Of a stretch of DNA of 64,000 bases, positions 1-10,297 are shown piece after piece (the first letter of the stretch is position 1; every line of letters begins with the position of its first letter). The stretch spans positions 124,001 through 188,000 of the forward strand of contig CAJNDS010002373.1 of the NCBI GenBank assembly GCA_905221605.1, given 5' to 3'. This stretch comes from Symbiodinium natans. Its lineage: Eukaryota > Sar > Dinophyceae > Suessiales > Symbiodiniaceae. Made by a program: the position numbers and the translations under genes. The notes under the pieces were generated by a model. The model saw nothing but the letters and a program-made list of their open reading frames with translations. It searched no databases and was not told the origin of the DNA.

Positions 1-2797
1 CCCTATAAGCTCAGCAGTGCACCAACTAAATTAAGGCTTTGGGGTTCGTAGAGGAAAATACCACTACCCTATTGCCCTGGCTATTTGGAAGGTTCATGCC
101 AGAGCACTAACCTAACAGTACGAATGATGAAGAAGGAAAATGAGGGCCGCAAAGATGATGCTCCACTCCCTTCCGGCCCCCAAATACAACTGTGATAATG
201 ATACTGGCAATAATGGTAGTCTTGACATAACCATGATAGCGGTAGTAGATGCCCAGAATACTAGTACGAGCACGTATGGTGAAGCAACTAAACGAATTTG
301 CGAAATCAATAACAAAAACAGCGCTGAAACCATACAGGCAAAATTTAAAGAACAATCATCATGCTATGATTCGTATCAAGATGAGTACTTGTATGCCTGA
401 TGATTTAGGTCTAGTATGAGTATGAATATGCGGGGATTAGCACCCCTCAGGTCAAGGTCATGGGTCACAGCCGAGATACACCACCGACGGCCGGGCATCC
501 TCACAAGTTGTTTGTGTTGGCTTTTGTTGACTACTGGGGTTTAGGGTTTAGGTTTAGGGCTAGGGTAGTGCACATGACAGGTTCGCGATGGAAGAACCGC
601 TCCCTGATCCAAATCCCCCAACAAGCAGGTGGCAAGCATTCCGACATAAATCTTCTCCAAATCCTACGGATCTCTCCAGTCGCACCCTTCAACTCATTCA
701 ACCCTCCCATCACCACCGCAAACTGGCCCGAAACCACTACTAAGTCACACCTGGCAGTGTTGTTTGGGTTTGGGTTTAGGGTTTAGTTTATTAGTGTATA
801 CAGGGTTTAGGATTTAGGGTTTCGGGCTTCATGAGCTGAGGCTTGAAAAGGGGCCTGCGGCGTCCACAGCGGGCGCGGCGAGCGCGCGGACTGCGGGGTG
901 CTCACGGGCGTGCCGCTGGCCGAGACAGCAGAGGTGACCACCTCAAAGCATAAGCGGGGGAGGGGGGAGAGGGTGAGTGAGTGAGAGAGAACTACGCACA
1001 CGTGTACATATACGCATACATGTCTGTATGGAAACGACAAAACAATTACAGGCCAGAGAGGTGGGAGAGTACTGTAGATGTAGAAGAGGGGTAGGACAGG
1101 AAATCCGCAAAAAGGTGGGGAAGTGGCAATGGGGTGTTGCAGGTTCCAAAAGAGGCTGGCTGGGGAAAGCAAGTTCTCAAAGTCATATATGCATTTGTGT
1201 ATACATACACACACATATATATATATATATACGTATCTATATATGTATGTATATATATATATATATATGTGTATGTACATTTTTGTTGGGGGGGGGGGGG
1301 GGGTTGACTTTTTCCTGGTAGAATGTGGGGCCTCGCATTTGGGGGGTACTAAACCAAAAGAGAGCATATGTCAGAACTACCCGTAAACCTACAGGGATTA
1401 GAGTAGTCGACGATCCCAAGTTTCAGGATTCATTAGGAAGCCGCCTGGACGCGGACCGCAGTGGGCAGTTGCCTCGGAAGGTGCAGGGGGTCCACGAGAG
1501 GGAATACTGCCTAGCGTTGGCAGGCCAGGTGGTATTGCATTTAAAGGGTTTAGATGGGTTTAAGTGGGCTCGAAGGAGTAGGTTACCGAAGGCTCCGAGC
1601 TTCTCTGCGGCTCCATCGCAAAAATGCCTACCAAACAGCGGTGCTGTAGGTTTGGGAAGTTCTCAAGGCCGGGGGGTACTGTATTTAAGGGCACTGAGGC
1701 AAGTCCCCCCTAAACCCTAAACCCTAAACCCCCTCCTTGTGAATTTCTGGGCGCCGAGCGGGTTGGCGGAAGACCAGCGTGGCGGCCGAAGTGTGACCAG
1801 GCTACGAGACTGCGGCCAGGGCTCCCAAGTCTGATCATTGTACATCTGAGGTAGCTCTCTAAAACTTAGGGCCCCTTTTTGTGGGGTCCTATCCATAGTA
1901 CGGGGCACCCTTAGAAAAGGACCCCAAAAAGGGACCGTTGTTTGGAGAGCTACCCATTTGCACCTTGCTATAGTACGTAGAATTAGTAGAAGCATGAGGA
2001 TCGACGATGGTTGATACTCAATAACCACAGCTGTCGCTTTTTTGACCCTGGGAATCTTGAGGGTGATCTCGTGCCCAAGGTTCTGTGAGATCTGAATGGA
2101 CAGCTCTTGGTAAGTCTTATTACAGAAGGTTCAAGGCCTGATTATGCAAAACGTCACACAGCACAGTTATGATGACAAGAGCATTGGTAGACAGCCGAGC
2201 TCGGGGCCCAGTCGCACGCGAGGGATAATGGTTAAAGGGCATGCAAATGTCAAGCACATGAAGCACCAGATTTCGCCTCCGTCAAAGTGGGCGCAGAGCG
2301 TGTCGACGAACAAGGTGACACCACCTGCGACTGCAGTGTATGTATGATCTAGGCGGGATGTCAAAAGGCCCTCCGAACAAATCCTGCCTGTGGCAGGATG
2401 CCAGCCGAGGGCACCGCGGACAGCTGCGAGATGCGGGGAGCCTGCATAGCTGGTCGCTTGCAGTGGAAACTGCATTGGATTTGCTGGTTGATCGCTTCAG
2501 ATCTCTGGGCTGTTTTCGAGCTCAACTGCAAACAGGGCATCGACATACTGCCACTGCATTCAGAGATCTTCGAATGCACACACGTCGTTAAAAATGATTG
2601 TGCAGGGAAACCGCTTAAGGCACTCGCGCAGGACACGTTCATCCAATTCGCTGAAGCCTTTGCAGCTGCTGCATCGCCACGGGCCGTCGGCGGGGCTGAC
2701 AGCGGGGCTGGCAGCACCTTGCACAGTGGAGACAATATCCGAGCAGACCTTAAGTATCAGCAAGTTTTGGCTATCGTTTCAGTGTCTCGCACTTGCG
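1..2797. other. Host DNA without a convincing gene
   Basis: This stretch holds short telomere-like tracts (near 531-560, 765-830 and 1705-1732), an AT-dinucleotide run and mixed unique sequence. Open frames on both strands are short, overlap each other and show no family motif I recognise. It could contain short exons like those found elsewhere in the window, but I cannot support any here. Confidence 0.5.
1205..1303. repeat. AT-dinucleotide microsatellite followed by a G-run
   Basis: Alternating AT/GT dinucleotides run from about 1205 to 1275 and are followed by a run of about 16 G from 1288. Similar AT runs recur near 6113, 38537 and 53544. The short peptides read across it are low complexity and not genes. 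Confidence 0.85.
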
Positions 2798-3979
2798 TCA
2801 GTGCGAAAGGTGTGCCATCGGGCCCCGAAACCGCAACTTTTCTTCCTCGCAGCCCAGTGCCCGGGCGCGGCCGGCGTCCCATGCCTCAAAGCAGGTCCGC
2901 CTCGTGAAGGCCCTGCAGAAGAAGCGGCGCGGATCGGCCACGAGCTCCGGGTGCAGGACGCGCACCGTCAGCACCCATCGCTCCTGCGCCCCATCGTGCC
3001 AGACCCGATGGTCGGAGCCGTCGTCGAAGGCGATGACGCGGCCGTCCTCGAAAGGTTGCGGTGTTCCTGCCACCTCGCAGAAGGAGCCGCTGCAACCCAC
3101 GAGGCCTAGAGAAAGGTTGATCGGCACGTTGCTCCCACCATTGTGCAGCCTGACCTTGGTCCCCGGAGAAAGTAGGAAGACCACCACTTCTTCCGAGTTG
3201 TAGTGGATGTACGGCACGTCCGCGCTCGGCAGGTGCTGCTGCAGCAGCGCCGCTGTGAAAGGCATCAGCTCACACGGGCCCGGATTCCAGCGTCGACCCG
3301 AGTAGAGCTGCAACATGTCCCAGACCCCTGATTCCACCAGATTCGGATACGCGGCAAGCCTCTCCTCCCGTCTTTGCTGAAGCTGCGCAAACTCCTGGAG
3401 AATGGCCGGGTAATTCTCCTGCAGCACATCGGCAAGTGGGGGCTTCGGACTCCAGAAGGGCCGGTGCGAGAGCCCGGAGATGTGCACGGCGGGAGTCTGC
3501 TGAATGCTTTGCCAGGTGATCGGGCGCTTCCCCTGCCACACTAACTCCTTAGCCTCCTCAAAGAGCTCAGATGCTGCCTGCATCTCGCCCGCTGCTTTGA
3601 GGATGACCAAAGCATTGGCCAAGTGATACACCGTGGCCCGTTCCTCGAACTCGCTGCGGCTCCCGAACTCTTCCATGCACTCGCCGGTCAAAGCAATCTT
3701 CCGCATAAACTTGGCCGTCAGCTTGGGCAGCTGGTAGAAAAGCTTGGGCCCGACAGCACTGGTCAGGGCGTGGTGGAGGAAGCCCGCGTCGTCCGATGCG
3801 GACAGCACGGCCTCCAAGTGGGGCACCGCCCTGTCCAGCTCGCTGAGCCGGCAAAGCTGTGCAGCAGCAGCCACGCGGCGCCCAAGGTCCGTCGGGTCCT
3901 GGCGGATCCGACGCTCGAGAGCGGCCAGGCGCAGCTCCTGGGCCCAGCTTCGGACAGCACGAAGCGCCTGGATGGCCAT
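2798..3979 (-). CDS. Aspartyl/asparaginyl beta-hydroxylase-like protein (intronless)
   Basis: The protein has 393 residues from the first in-frame ATG; the frame stays open upstream to a GTG at 4024. The N-terminal half is helical and TPR-like. The C-terminal half (about residues 165-350) matches the Asp/Arg-hydroxylase fold, a 2-oxoglutarate/Fe(II)-type cupin that hydroxylates Asp/Asn side chains. Visible signatures are LLSPGTKVRLHNG, with the first iron-binding His near residue 279, FDDGSDHRVWH with the second His near 324, an Arg about ten residues later, and a closing LHPEL. The family uses two His and no acidic iron ligand, as seen here. A single 1.2-kb open exon is unusual in a region where other host genes have exons of 30-120 bp, so it may be a retrocopy. 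No signal peptide is evident. Confidence 0.8.
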   Translation of the reverse strand: MAIQALRAVRSWAQELRLAALERRIRQDPTDLGRRVAAAAQLCRLSELDRAVPHLEAVLSASDDAGFLHHALTSAVGPKLFYQLPKLTAKFMRKIALTGECMEEFGSRSEFEERATVYHLANALVILKAAGEMQAASELFEEAKELVWQGKRPITWQSIQQTPAVHISGLSHRPFWSPKPPLADVLQENYPAILQEFAQLQQRREERLAAYPNLVESGVWDMLQLYSGRRWNPGPCELMPFTAALLQQHLPSADVPYIHYNSEEVVVFLLSPGTKVRLHNGGSNVPINLSLGLVGCSGSFCEVAGTPQPFEDGRVIAFDDGSDHRVWHDGAQERWVLTVRVLHPELVADPRRFFCRAFTRRTCFEAWDAGRARALGCEEEKLRFRGPMAHLSH

Positions 3980-4103
3980 GAGGGCGGGCGCTGGTGCTGC
4001 GATCTGAGGCGTCCCCTTGCTCACGCTTGCTCGGGTGGCTGCTTGACGTCCGTGTTCTGTCTTTCTGCGGCTCTTACTCTGCTCTGCATGCTTTTTGGCA
4101 GCT

Positions 4104-4125
4104 CACGAGCACAAATTGGCCGAGG
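4104..4125 (-). other. Possible degenerate dinoflagellate spliced-leader relict
   Basis: On the minus strand, about 125 bases before the hydroxylase ATG, is a 22-mer that matches the 21-nt body of the dinoflagellate spliced leader at about 15 positions, allowing one inserted base. Such relicts upstream of intronless genes are known in dinoflagellates and mark mRNA-derived gene copies. The match is weak and could be chance. Confidence 0.2.
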
Positions 4126-4508
4126 AATGAGCAGCTAGCCCACAGCTGATATGCAACAACCACTGCAAATAAAGAAGAATGTACATACAAATATAAGCAT
4201 ATCAATAAAAAAAACAAATGATTCATAGTTGTTGCTTGTGTGCGTGGGTGTCCCTGATATTTGATGGTGATGGCTCCGCTTCTCGTGGCACTTCCCAAAG
4301 CGTCCCCGCCTGCGGTGGCTTGGCTTGGTCTGAGATGACCTGGACCTGGTACGAGGGTTACCCGAAGAACCCAAAGCCTGCTTTTTGTTGGCTGCCCAGG
4401 AAGTTCCACAAAAACGAGCCTACAAAAAAGTAGGTCTTGGGTTCTTAAGGTAGGGGTGGTTTAGCGGCTAGGCTCATGGCGTGTTCATCTGTCAATCTCC
4501 CCCCTGCG

Positions 4509-4575
4509 CCCTAAACCCTAAACCCTAAACCCTAAACCCTAAACCCTAAACCCTAAACCCTAAACCCTAAACCCT
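4509..4575. repeat. Telomere-like array (CCCTAAA), about 9 copies
   Basis: Perfect CCCTAAA heptamers. It forms an inverted pair with the TTTAGGG array at 4725-4795, so the intervening 150 bp could fold into a long stem. Confidence 0.95.
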
Positions 4576-4724
4576 GCAACCCCTAGAACCCCCCCTCTAC
4601 GACCCACAAAAACAGCTGGGAGCCGACTCGGGGGGCCTGAGTCAGCCGAGGTGGCCCCGGTGGCAAGAGGACCTTTCAGGGCATCGATTCTTGTCCCTTA
4701 GCCTCGGGGACTCAAGGAACTTTG

Positions 4725-4795
4725 TTTAGGGTTTAGGGTTTAGGGTTTAGGGTTTAGGGTTTAGGGTTTAGGGTTTAGGGTTTACGGTTTAGGGT
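4725..4795. repeat. Telomere-like array (TTTAGGG), about 10 copies
   Basis: TTTAGGG heptamers with one TTTACGG variant at the end. It lies opposite in orientation to the array at 4509-4575. Confidence 0.95.
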
Positions 4796-5670
4796 GGGTT
4801 TGAGAGGCTTTGGGGATTTGGCCAGAATACCCGTCGCAGCAAACAGTGGTGGTGGCAGTTTAAGGTTATCTCAAAAGAATTCAAGAGACTAAGATCCCTT
4901 CCCTAGCAAGGGATATGATGGATCATGGTATGATGCCATGATTTGTGGGGGGGGGGGTCCCTGTGGCCCCCAAGGTTGAGACTCGCTGCGGGGGAGGGTG
5001 CCTACAGGGTGGAGCAGGTTGGTGGCATCTAGGCCTTTATGAGCCTTCAAGCCTGCAAGCTGCTCTAGGTTTGATTGCTGTGGGGCCTTTGCTTGAATTA
5101 CATCTACATACCACTACTCCACTCTACAACAGAAGCTTCGGAATTCATCGCTGCCGCGCAGGACACGTGCTTAAGCCACACAACTGCGCACCGCCCTGTG
5201 TGTCAGCGTGCCTGCGAAGAGCGACGCGATGGAACTTGAGAGGGGGCTCGCGATGTAACTGGAGAAGGGACCTGGATGACAGGCTCAGCAGAACGCACAG
5301 CCCCAACACGCAAGGGCCCTAACAGAAGGGCCCTTAGCATCTGAAGCTGAACTGCCCTTGCTCGCAAAACACAAAAAGGACCGTAGAGGACCTGTATTAT
5401 GGAGCCTTGACATAGCAAGTGAAGTGGCCTCAAGAAATACGGTGATTTCAGTTTCTGGCTTGCGCCAAGGAGCGCGCAATTAAAGGCCTGTTCTCAGACA
5501 CTGAACGTGATCCTTGCCAGTCTTCGGATGCATCCGACGACTGGCAACTACCCATGGGGAGGACAAAGGCATGCAAAAACAACACCTGCTTCCTCATGGC
5601 ACTAGTCCACGGGCTCTATGTCTCTCTTCTCAAATGGTTCTAGCCCCTAAACCCTAAACCCTAAACCCTG
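4796..5670. other. Host DNA, no supported gene
   Basis: Mixed GC-rich sequence with a short CCCTAAA tract at 5644-5668. Open frames on both strands are short and uncharacteristic. I see nothing else in it. Confidence 0.4.
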
Positions 5671-5791
5671 AACAGACTGCCCCGACAGCCTGCGAGACCG
5701 GGTGCGGCTTGATGACGACCGGCGCAGCCGTGACCTTTGCATCGACCCACGCCCATCACGGAAGCAGTCACTCATCTGTGAGCCACCCCTG
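5671..5791. other. Candidate host exon (strand ambiguous)
   Basis: On the plus strand an open block is preceded by AACAG and followed by GTAAGTATG, a canonical donor. It follows directly on a telomere-like tract. The minus strand is also open, with a TTACAG acceptor and an Arg/Ser-rich reading. I cannot decide between them and recognise no domain. Confidence 0.3.
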
Positions 5792-6109
5792 TAAGTATGT
5801 CCTTGATTAAGAGGGTTTAGGGTTTAGGGTTTGGGGTTTAGGGTACTAAGGATCATCCGGGGCAACTAATTCGGCTTAGCTGAAGGGGGTAATAGGGGAC
5901 CTTAAGCAGATAGGTATATAGCAAACAGATCGAAACCGGCACTGGTAGACAAAAAATGAGATCTAAAGGACTGCAACCACCTCAAGTTATCCTCGTATAT
6001 CTGTATACTCTAGGTATATAGAACTAGCCTAAAGCCATTCTACTTCAATAAGCCCTTCTGAACCTGGCAGCTGCGAAAACCCAAAAACCCAAACCCCATC
6101 TACGATGAG

Positions 6110-6200
6110 CTTATATATATATGTACAAAAATAAATATATATATGTATATATATATATATGTATGAATGTACATGTATGTATGTATACATATTCTATACC
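6110..6200. repeat. AT/ATGT microsatellite
   Basis: Alternating TA and TATG units. The surrounding 5792-7019 interval otherwise holds scattered telomere-like tracts (5814-5845, 6318-6345, 6362-6380, 6968-6997) and no gene I can support. Confidence 0.8.
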
Positions 6201-7128
6201 TTCTTTGGAGCAGCTTTGCCAAGGCCAAGGCCAGCCAGAACCGACCAAGAGAGCTCCCAAGAATGAACGGAATGGAACTTACCATCGTAAGGATCCTTGC
6301 CCCCAGTCGAGGGAGAAAGGGGTTTAGGGTTTAGGGTTCAGGGTTAAAAGGGCCGAAACCCGAAACCCTAAACCCTAAACTCCAGCCCTAACATGGGATC
6401 ATATACCCTTAGCTACGATCATCTCTCGTAAGGCATGTGGCCCACAAATAACTTTTCAGCTCAGAGGTTCATGCGGTCCCCAAATCCTAAACCCATTGCA
6501 CCGACATCTCCAGCTTAGATGACCTTCTGTGTTAGCATGCCTCCCCCGCAGTGGACAAGCTGAGCAGCAAGCAAGCAAGCCCTAAGCTTCGGGTATAGGG
6601 TGTAGGGTATAGGGTATTTTCGGCACCCGGCTAGCTACAGCACTGCGGGGTTTCATGGTCGGTCTCGGAAAAAGAAGAATCACCCCAAGGTCAGGTTCGG
6701 AATGCCCTAACCCGGGATATCGCCAGGAGGCATTCAGATGAGGACATACCCGGAATCGTGTACTACGCCAACTGCCTTCCCCCGGTTCCCAGTACCCAAA
6801 CAGGGACAACCAAAACACAACAGGTAAGTCAAACCAACGCAAAACCAGTTCCGGGGGTCACAGGAAGGTGTTGCGGTGCTTCACTCCATGGCAAGGCTTG
6901 ATGAAGAAAAGAGAAGCGCCAAGCAAACCCCAGACTATCCCAACAAAAAGTTCCCAGCATCGAGCCCAGGGTTTAGGGTACAGGGTTTAGGGTTTAGGGT
7001 ACGAGTAATACGAGACCGACCCCAGGGTGTGTGGGGCAGCTTCGTAGGTGCCTGCGCTGTGGAGAGCCGCGAGGGTGGCGTGGTTGGCCGAGCCTGGCGC
7101 TTGGCCTCATGAGAGCAATTTGGGGGGG

Positions 7129-7424
7129 TTTAGGGTTTGGGGTTTAGGGTTTAGGGTTTAGGGTTTAGGGTTGAGGGTTGAGGGTTGGGTTTAGGGTCTA
7201 GGGTCTAGGGTTTAGGGTCTGCCCCATGTTCTGAGGGAGCCCAAACCCCTCTCAAAGGACTCTTCTGCAAGCCATGACGCACTAAAGCATGTTCGTTCGT
7301 CAAGACTGAGGGCTATCAGTCAGGTCTGGGGAAAATTGAGTCTAACCTCCAACCCTAAACCCTAAACCCTAAACCCTAAACCCTAAACCCCAAACCCTAA
7401 ACCCTAAACCCTAAACCCTAAACC
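7129..7424. repeat. Inverted pair of telomere-like arrays
   Basis: TTTAGGG units with TTGAGGG and TCTAGGG variants (7129-7220) face CCCTAAA units (7351-7424) across about 130 bp of unique sequence. The variants show that the tract is old and drifting. Confidence 0.9.
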
Positions 7425-7584
7425 CAACTGTGTTCAAAACCAAGCCTGCGCAGTCGCTTTTCCGTGAAACCCTACATCCTAAACCCTTATGAACCACATA
7501 AACCCCATAAAAATCCTGTAAACCCTACAAACCTATGAACCCTATAAGCCACACACAAACCCCAGAAATCTTAGACTCTTAGAC

Positions 7585-7681
7585 CACACGGCAGGGCCTC
7601 CACATACTGCCAGGGCTTCACGCGCACGACCGAAGCCACAGCAGTGCTGGCTTGGGGCTCCTCTTCCGAAAGCTCCGAGGC
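7585..7681 (-). CDS. Candidate host exon, function unknown
   Basis: On the minus strand a block rich in Glu, Ser, Ala and Val is open between an acceptor (TTGCAAG) that directly follows a CCCTAAA tract and a GT donor (GTCTAAG). It could belong to the same minus-strand gene as the exon at 8736-8855. No domain is recognised; partial gene. Confidence 0.35.
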
Positions 7682-8012
7682 CTTGCAAGGGTTTAGGGTT
7701 TAGGGTTTCGGGTTTAGGGTTCGAAGTTAACAAGTTGTATAGGGTTTAGGGTATCTCAAGGGCTGGTGGAGGGGTGGCGAAACAACATGGGAGAAGGAAG
7801 AATGCCCGATTTTTTTCGGACGCCGAATCTGGCCCTTTCAGGACCTGAAGGAGGCTCTGTCCTTCTTCTTCTTCTGCACGCTACAGTGCCCCTCGGCGGG
7901 GATTCTGCCACGACGGCAAACGGTTCAGCGGTCCATCAGGGGTACATACCCTCGTTTCAGGCCGCCTGTGAGATTGCCGTTGTGTTTCTTTTTTTGTTTT
8001 CCTCTGTCTCTC

Positions 8013-8032
8013 TCTCTCTCTCTCTCTCTCGC
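8013..8032. repeat. CT-dinucleotide microsatellite
   Basis: Ten or so CT/TC repeats on the plus strand. Such runs are common in introns as polypyrimidine tracts. A C-run lies nearby at about 8490-8512. Confidence 0.8.
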
Positions 8033-8735
8033 TCGCTACCAAGGTTGAGGTATGCACGTGAGATTAATCGTTAACAAGCCATGCCCTCTACTCTGCATGC
8101 CAGCCAGGTACCCACAGAAGCTGCTAAATGTCTCTGGCCTCCCTTCTCACTCTCTCCCCTCGCCTGTGCCCACTCAACACTTGCTCTCGACAGCCCGCAC
8201 ACAGCGCAAGCTAAGAACTGCCTGGGTGGAGAAGGAGTCGTCGATCTCACCACAGGTTGTATCCTTGCCGCGACAGCGGTTTCGAGGGCAGGATGGCTTG
8301 GCCTTCGAGGCCAAGTGAGCCCAAAAATCGGGGTGAATACCCCCAGTAACCCCCGTTTAGAGTACATGGGCGATACACCTTTTGCATTTGGTCCATCCCA
8401 AGATGAGGCGACACGCGAAGCGCAACCGCTTCTTCTGAGCGTTGCGGTGGAATTGAAAGACGGCCCACTGTAATGTTGGAGCTGCTTTAGTGCGCCCCCC
8501 CCCCCCCCCCCCGCCCACGAAGCGGTCCAGGTGTTTATCTGGTTTTTCAATAAAGGACGATTTGACTTAATTGCGGATCCCACTCGGACCCCCAAACAGT
8601 CACAGGGTCCCGAATACCCCCGCAAACTTGACCTTATACAGAAAGGCCCTTCTTCATTGCGCGTCCAGTAGTTGGTTATTGCATCGGTCTTCGCGACGAG
8701 CATTCGGAAGCCGGTACCCTGAACCCTACATGAAC

Positions 8736-8855
8736 CCGACAAACTCTTAGACAAGCAGGGCCACAGGCTGTCCTCCACGCAGCCACACTTGTCCACGCTG
8801 CAAATGGCAAAGGCCTCGGGAGAGGAGGCAAAAACCCTCGCAAATGCCCTGTTCA
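8736..8855 (-). CDS. Host exon next to the viral insertion, function unknown
   Basis: On the minus strand a run of C (complement of the G-run 8860-8880) followed by GCAG makes a strong 3' splice site. The exon then reads open for about 40 codons, with Cys-rich VDKCGC and LWPC motifs, and ends at a GTTCA donor. The viral element's left end lies immediately upstream of the C-run, so the element occupies the intron before this exon. The rest of the gene may continue beyond 29448. I do not recognise the protein family. Confidence 0.45.
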
Positions 8856-8859
8856 CTGC

Positions 8860-8880
8860 GGGGGGGGGGGGGGGGGGGGG
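8860..8880. repeat. 21-base G-run bordering the viral element
   Basis: An uninterrupted G-run ends exactly where the left terminal inverted repeat begins. On the minus strand it is the polypyrimidine tract of the exon at 8736-8855. The right side of the element is followed by a G-rich but not identical sequence, so no clear target-site duplication can be read. Confidence 0.9.
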
Positions 8881-9130
8881 AGTCAGGGGAGGCCTTGCCC
8901 AGTTTGGGTAATTGCACCACCGTGGCCCAGATCATAGCCATAATATCCTAAAACACTTTACCATATAGAAAATAAGGTGCAATTATCCAAAATGGACAAG
9001 GTAATGGGTCGCCAGTTTGGGTTATTACATCACCGTGGCCATATAATCATAACTAGCTCATTATCCTTAAAATACTCTATCTCATCCTATTTATCAGGTG
9101 ATGTAACATCCTAAACTGGGCAAGGTTAGG
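8881..9130 (+). repeat. Left terminal inverted repeat (250 bp)
   Basis: Reads as the exact reverse complement of 29198-29447 over 250 bases. A diverged similarity continues inward for about 45 bases, to 9175. Inside it, the segment 8893-8927 recurs directly at 9011-9040, and in inverted form at 9097-9125, so the repeat could itself fold back. Confidence 0.95.
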
Positions 9131-9175
9131 TTTATTCATTTTATGGTTCATAGTATGGGGTAGTAGGGTGGTTTC

Positions 9176-9209
9176 AATAATAACTTAATTTTATTATTAA
9201 ATTATTATT
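9176..9209 (-). terminator. AT-rich hairpin 3' of the first viral gene
   Basis: Two 14-base arms with one mismatch and a 6-base loop lie just past the stop codon of the gene at 9216-9548. A closely related hairpin follows the next gene (9620-9653). The placement suggests transcription termination or 3'-end formation. Confidence 0.6.
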
Positions 9210-9215
9210 GGTGTA

Positions 9216-9548
9216 TCATTGTATGTGTTTCAAGTTATTCTGGTGGGTTTGTGATTGTTCATGTTGTTTCAGCTTGTATTTCTTGATGTCGTAATTACAA
9301 ATGGGACAAGTAAATATTTCGTCCTTAATTCTGTTCATTCGGTTTTGTCTCCATTCCTTGACCTTTTCCGGATTATTTGCTCTGTATTCTGCCTTAGTTG
9401 CTCTCTCGTGTTCCCTTGCTATGTCTGATTTATTTTCTCGTTGTCTTTTGTCCTTTGCTCTACAAGTATTACATGTTTTGTATCCTTCTTCAAATTTTTC
9501 TATTTTTTGATTGAACTGGCATTTACTGCAATATTTTCTTTCACTCAT
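9216..9548 (-). CDS. Small viral zinc-finger protein
   Basis: A 110-residue basic protein. The N-terminal part has CSKCQ and CNTC pairs that make a C4 zinc ribbon. The C-terminal part has CPIC followed by spaced His residues (QHEQSQTH), a C2H2-like finger. A similar finger closes the GIY-YIG protein at 12507-13145. The middle is charged and helical. It is the leftmost gene, next to the terminal repeat, and is preceded by the shared promoter-like motif at 9562-9602. A DNA-binding or regulatory role is inferred only from the fingers. Confidence 0.75.
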   Translation of the reverse strand: MSERKYCSKCQFNQKIEKFEEGYKTCNTCRAKDKRQRENKSDIAREHERATKAEYRANNPEKVKEWRQNRMNRIKDEIFTCPICNYDIKKYKLKQHEQSQTHQNNLKHIQ

Positions 9549-9561
9549 TTCAACACTTAAT

Positions 9562-9602
9562 ATATTAAGTTGTTATTTCTTTAAGTGCTTTTTCTTCAGA
9601 AC
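9562..9602 (-). promoter_or_regulatory. Shared promoter-like motif, copy 1
   Basis: Read on the minus strand, the block contains AAAAAGCACTTAAAGAAATA followed by an AACTTAATATATT stretch, ending about 13 bases before the ATG at 9548. A nearly identical 41-base block sits at the same distance upstream of the next gene, and related copies occur at 25714-25737 and 27036-27076. Confidence 0.7.
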
Positions 9603-9619
9603 TCGGTCTTAATAATTTC

Positions 9620-9653
9620 AATAATAATTTAATTATATTATTAAATTATTATT
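9620..9653 (-). terminator. AT-rich hairpin 3' of the second viral gene
   Basis: A perfect 14-base stem with a 6-base loop, between the stop of the gene at 9671-10285 and the promoter-like motif of the next gene. It is related in sequence to the hairpin at 9176-9209. Confidence 0.6.
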
Positions 9654-9670
9654 GGTAGACTATGTTACGC

Positions 9671-10285
9671 TCAAATGGAATTTTGCACTATCATATAATT
9701 TAAGAACTCTGTTGCTTCTTCTAAATATAAAAGTTCAAAGGGTATCTTATCATCGGCGTCACTTTTTAAATGATATATTATTTCAAGAAAAATACGATAT
9801 ACCATTTGATAATAATCAGCATAACCACATAAAGTATCATTGAAATAATTCTTTTTCTCCTGATGCCATTTATAGAAATCAAACTTATCTAGGTTTTCAT
9901 ACATTGCTTTCATTTCACTGTGTACCTCAAGTGTATATTTATCCTTTAAAACATCACCTTGCATTATTTTACGAACTTCATTATACTCTGGATACTTACA
10001 TAATTTAGTAAAGGGTAATATATAATCATCAAACAAATTCCTTAACCAACAACATTTATCACAGCCATAGTAGTCTGTGATCATATGTGCTAAATCATGT
10101 AAGGAATCACATTTACCTAGTAATATTTGCTGTCTGTTCTTAACTTGTCTACATGAAGTACAGTTTTTGAAATAATCGGACTGTTTTAGTTCAGAATAAA
10201 AATTTTCAGTTTCATCATCAGATGAACTTTCATACTCACTCTCACTTTCATATTGACTCTCCCTTTCATATTCACTGTCACTCAT
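9671..10285 (-). CDS. Acidic viral protein with Cys pairs, function unknown
   Basis: 204 residues from the ATG; an in-frame GTG two codons upstream is less likely as start. The first 35 residues are almost wholly Glu, Ser, Tyr and Asp, a low-complexity acidic tail. Two Cys pairs follow (CTSC near residue 44 and CDKCC near 76), which could bind zinc. The C-terminal half is helical without recognised motifs. It shares the promoter-like block and hairpin layout with its neighbour and is probably co-regulated with it. An early regulatory or host-interaction protein is a guess. Confidence 0.65.
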   Translation of the reverse strand: MSDSEYERESQYESESEYESSSDDETENFYSELKQSDYFKNCTSCRQVKNRQQILLGKCDSLHDLAHMITDYYGCDKCCWLRNLFDDYILPFTKLCKYPEYNEVRKIMQGDVLKDKYTLEVHSEMKAMYENLDKFDFYKWHQEKKNYFNDTLCGYADYYQMVYRIFLEIIYHLKSDADDKIPFELLYLEEATEFLNYMIVQNSI

Positions 10286-10297
10286 TTCCACTATAAT

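Noticed and set aside
4081-4130. A second spliced-leader-like match on the plus strand
   Set aside because: It needs gaps and lies in the wrong orientation for the hydroxylase gene; similar partial matches are expected by chance.
8071-8856. A 261-codon minus-strand frame including the exon at 8736-8855
   Set aside because: Only the first 40 codons look coding; the rest runs through a C-run and telomere-like or intronic sequence past a good GT donor.
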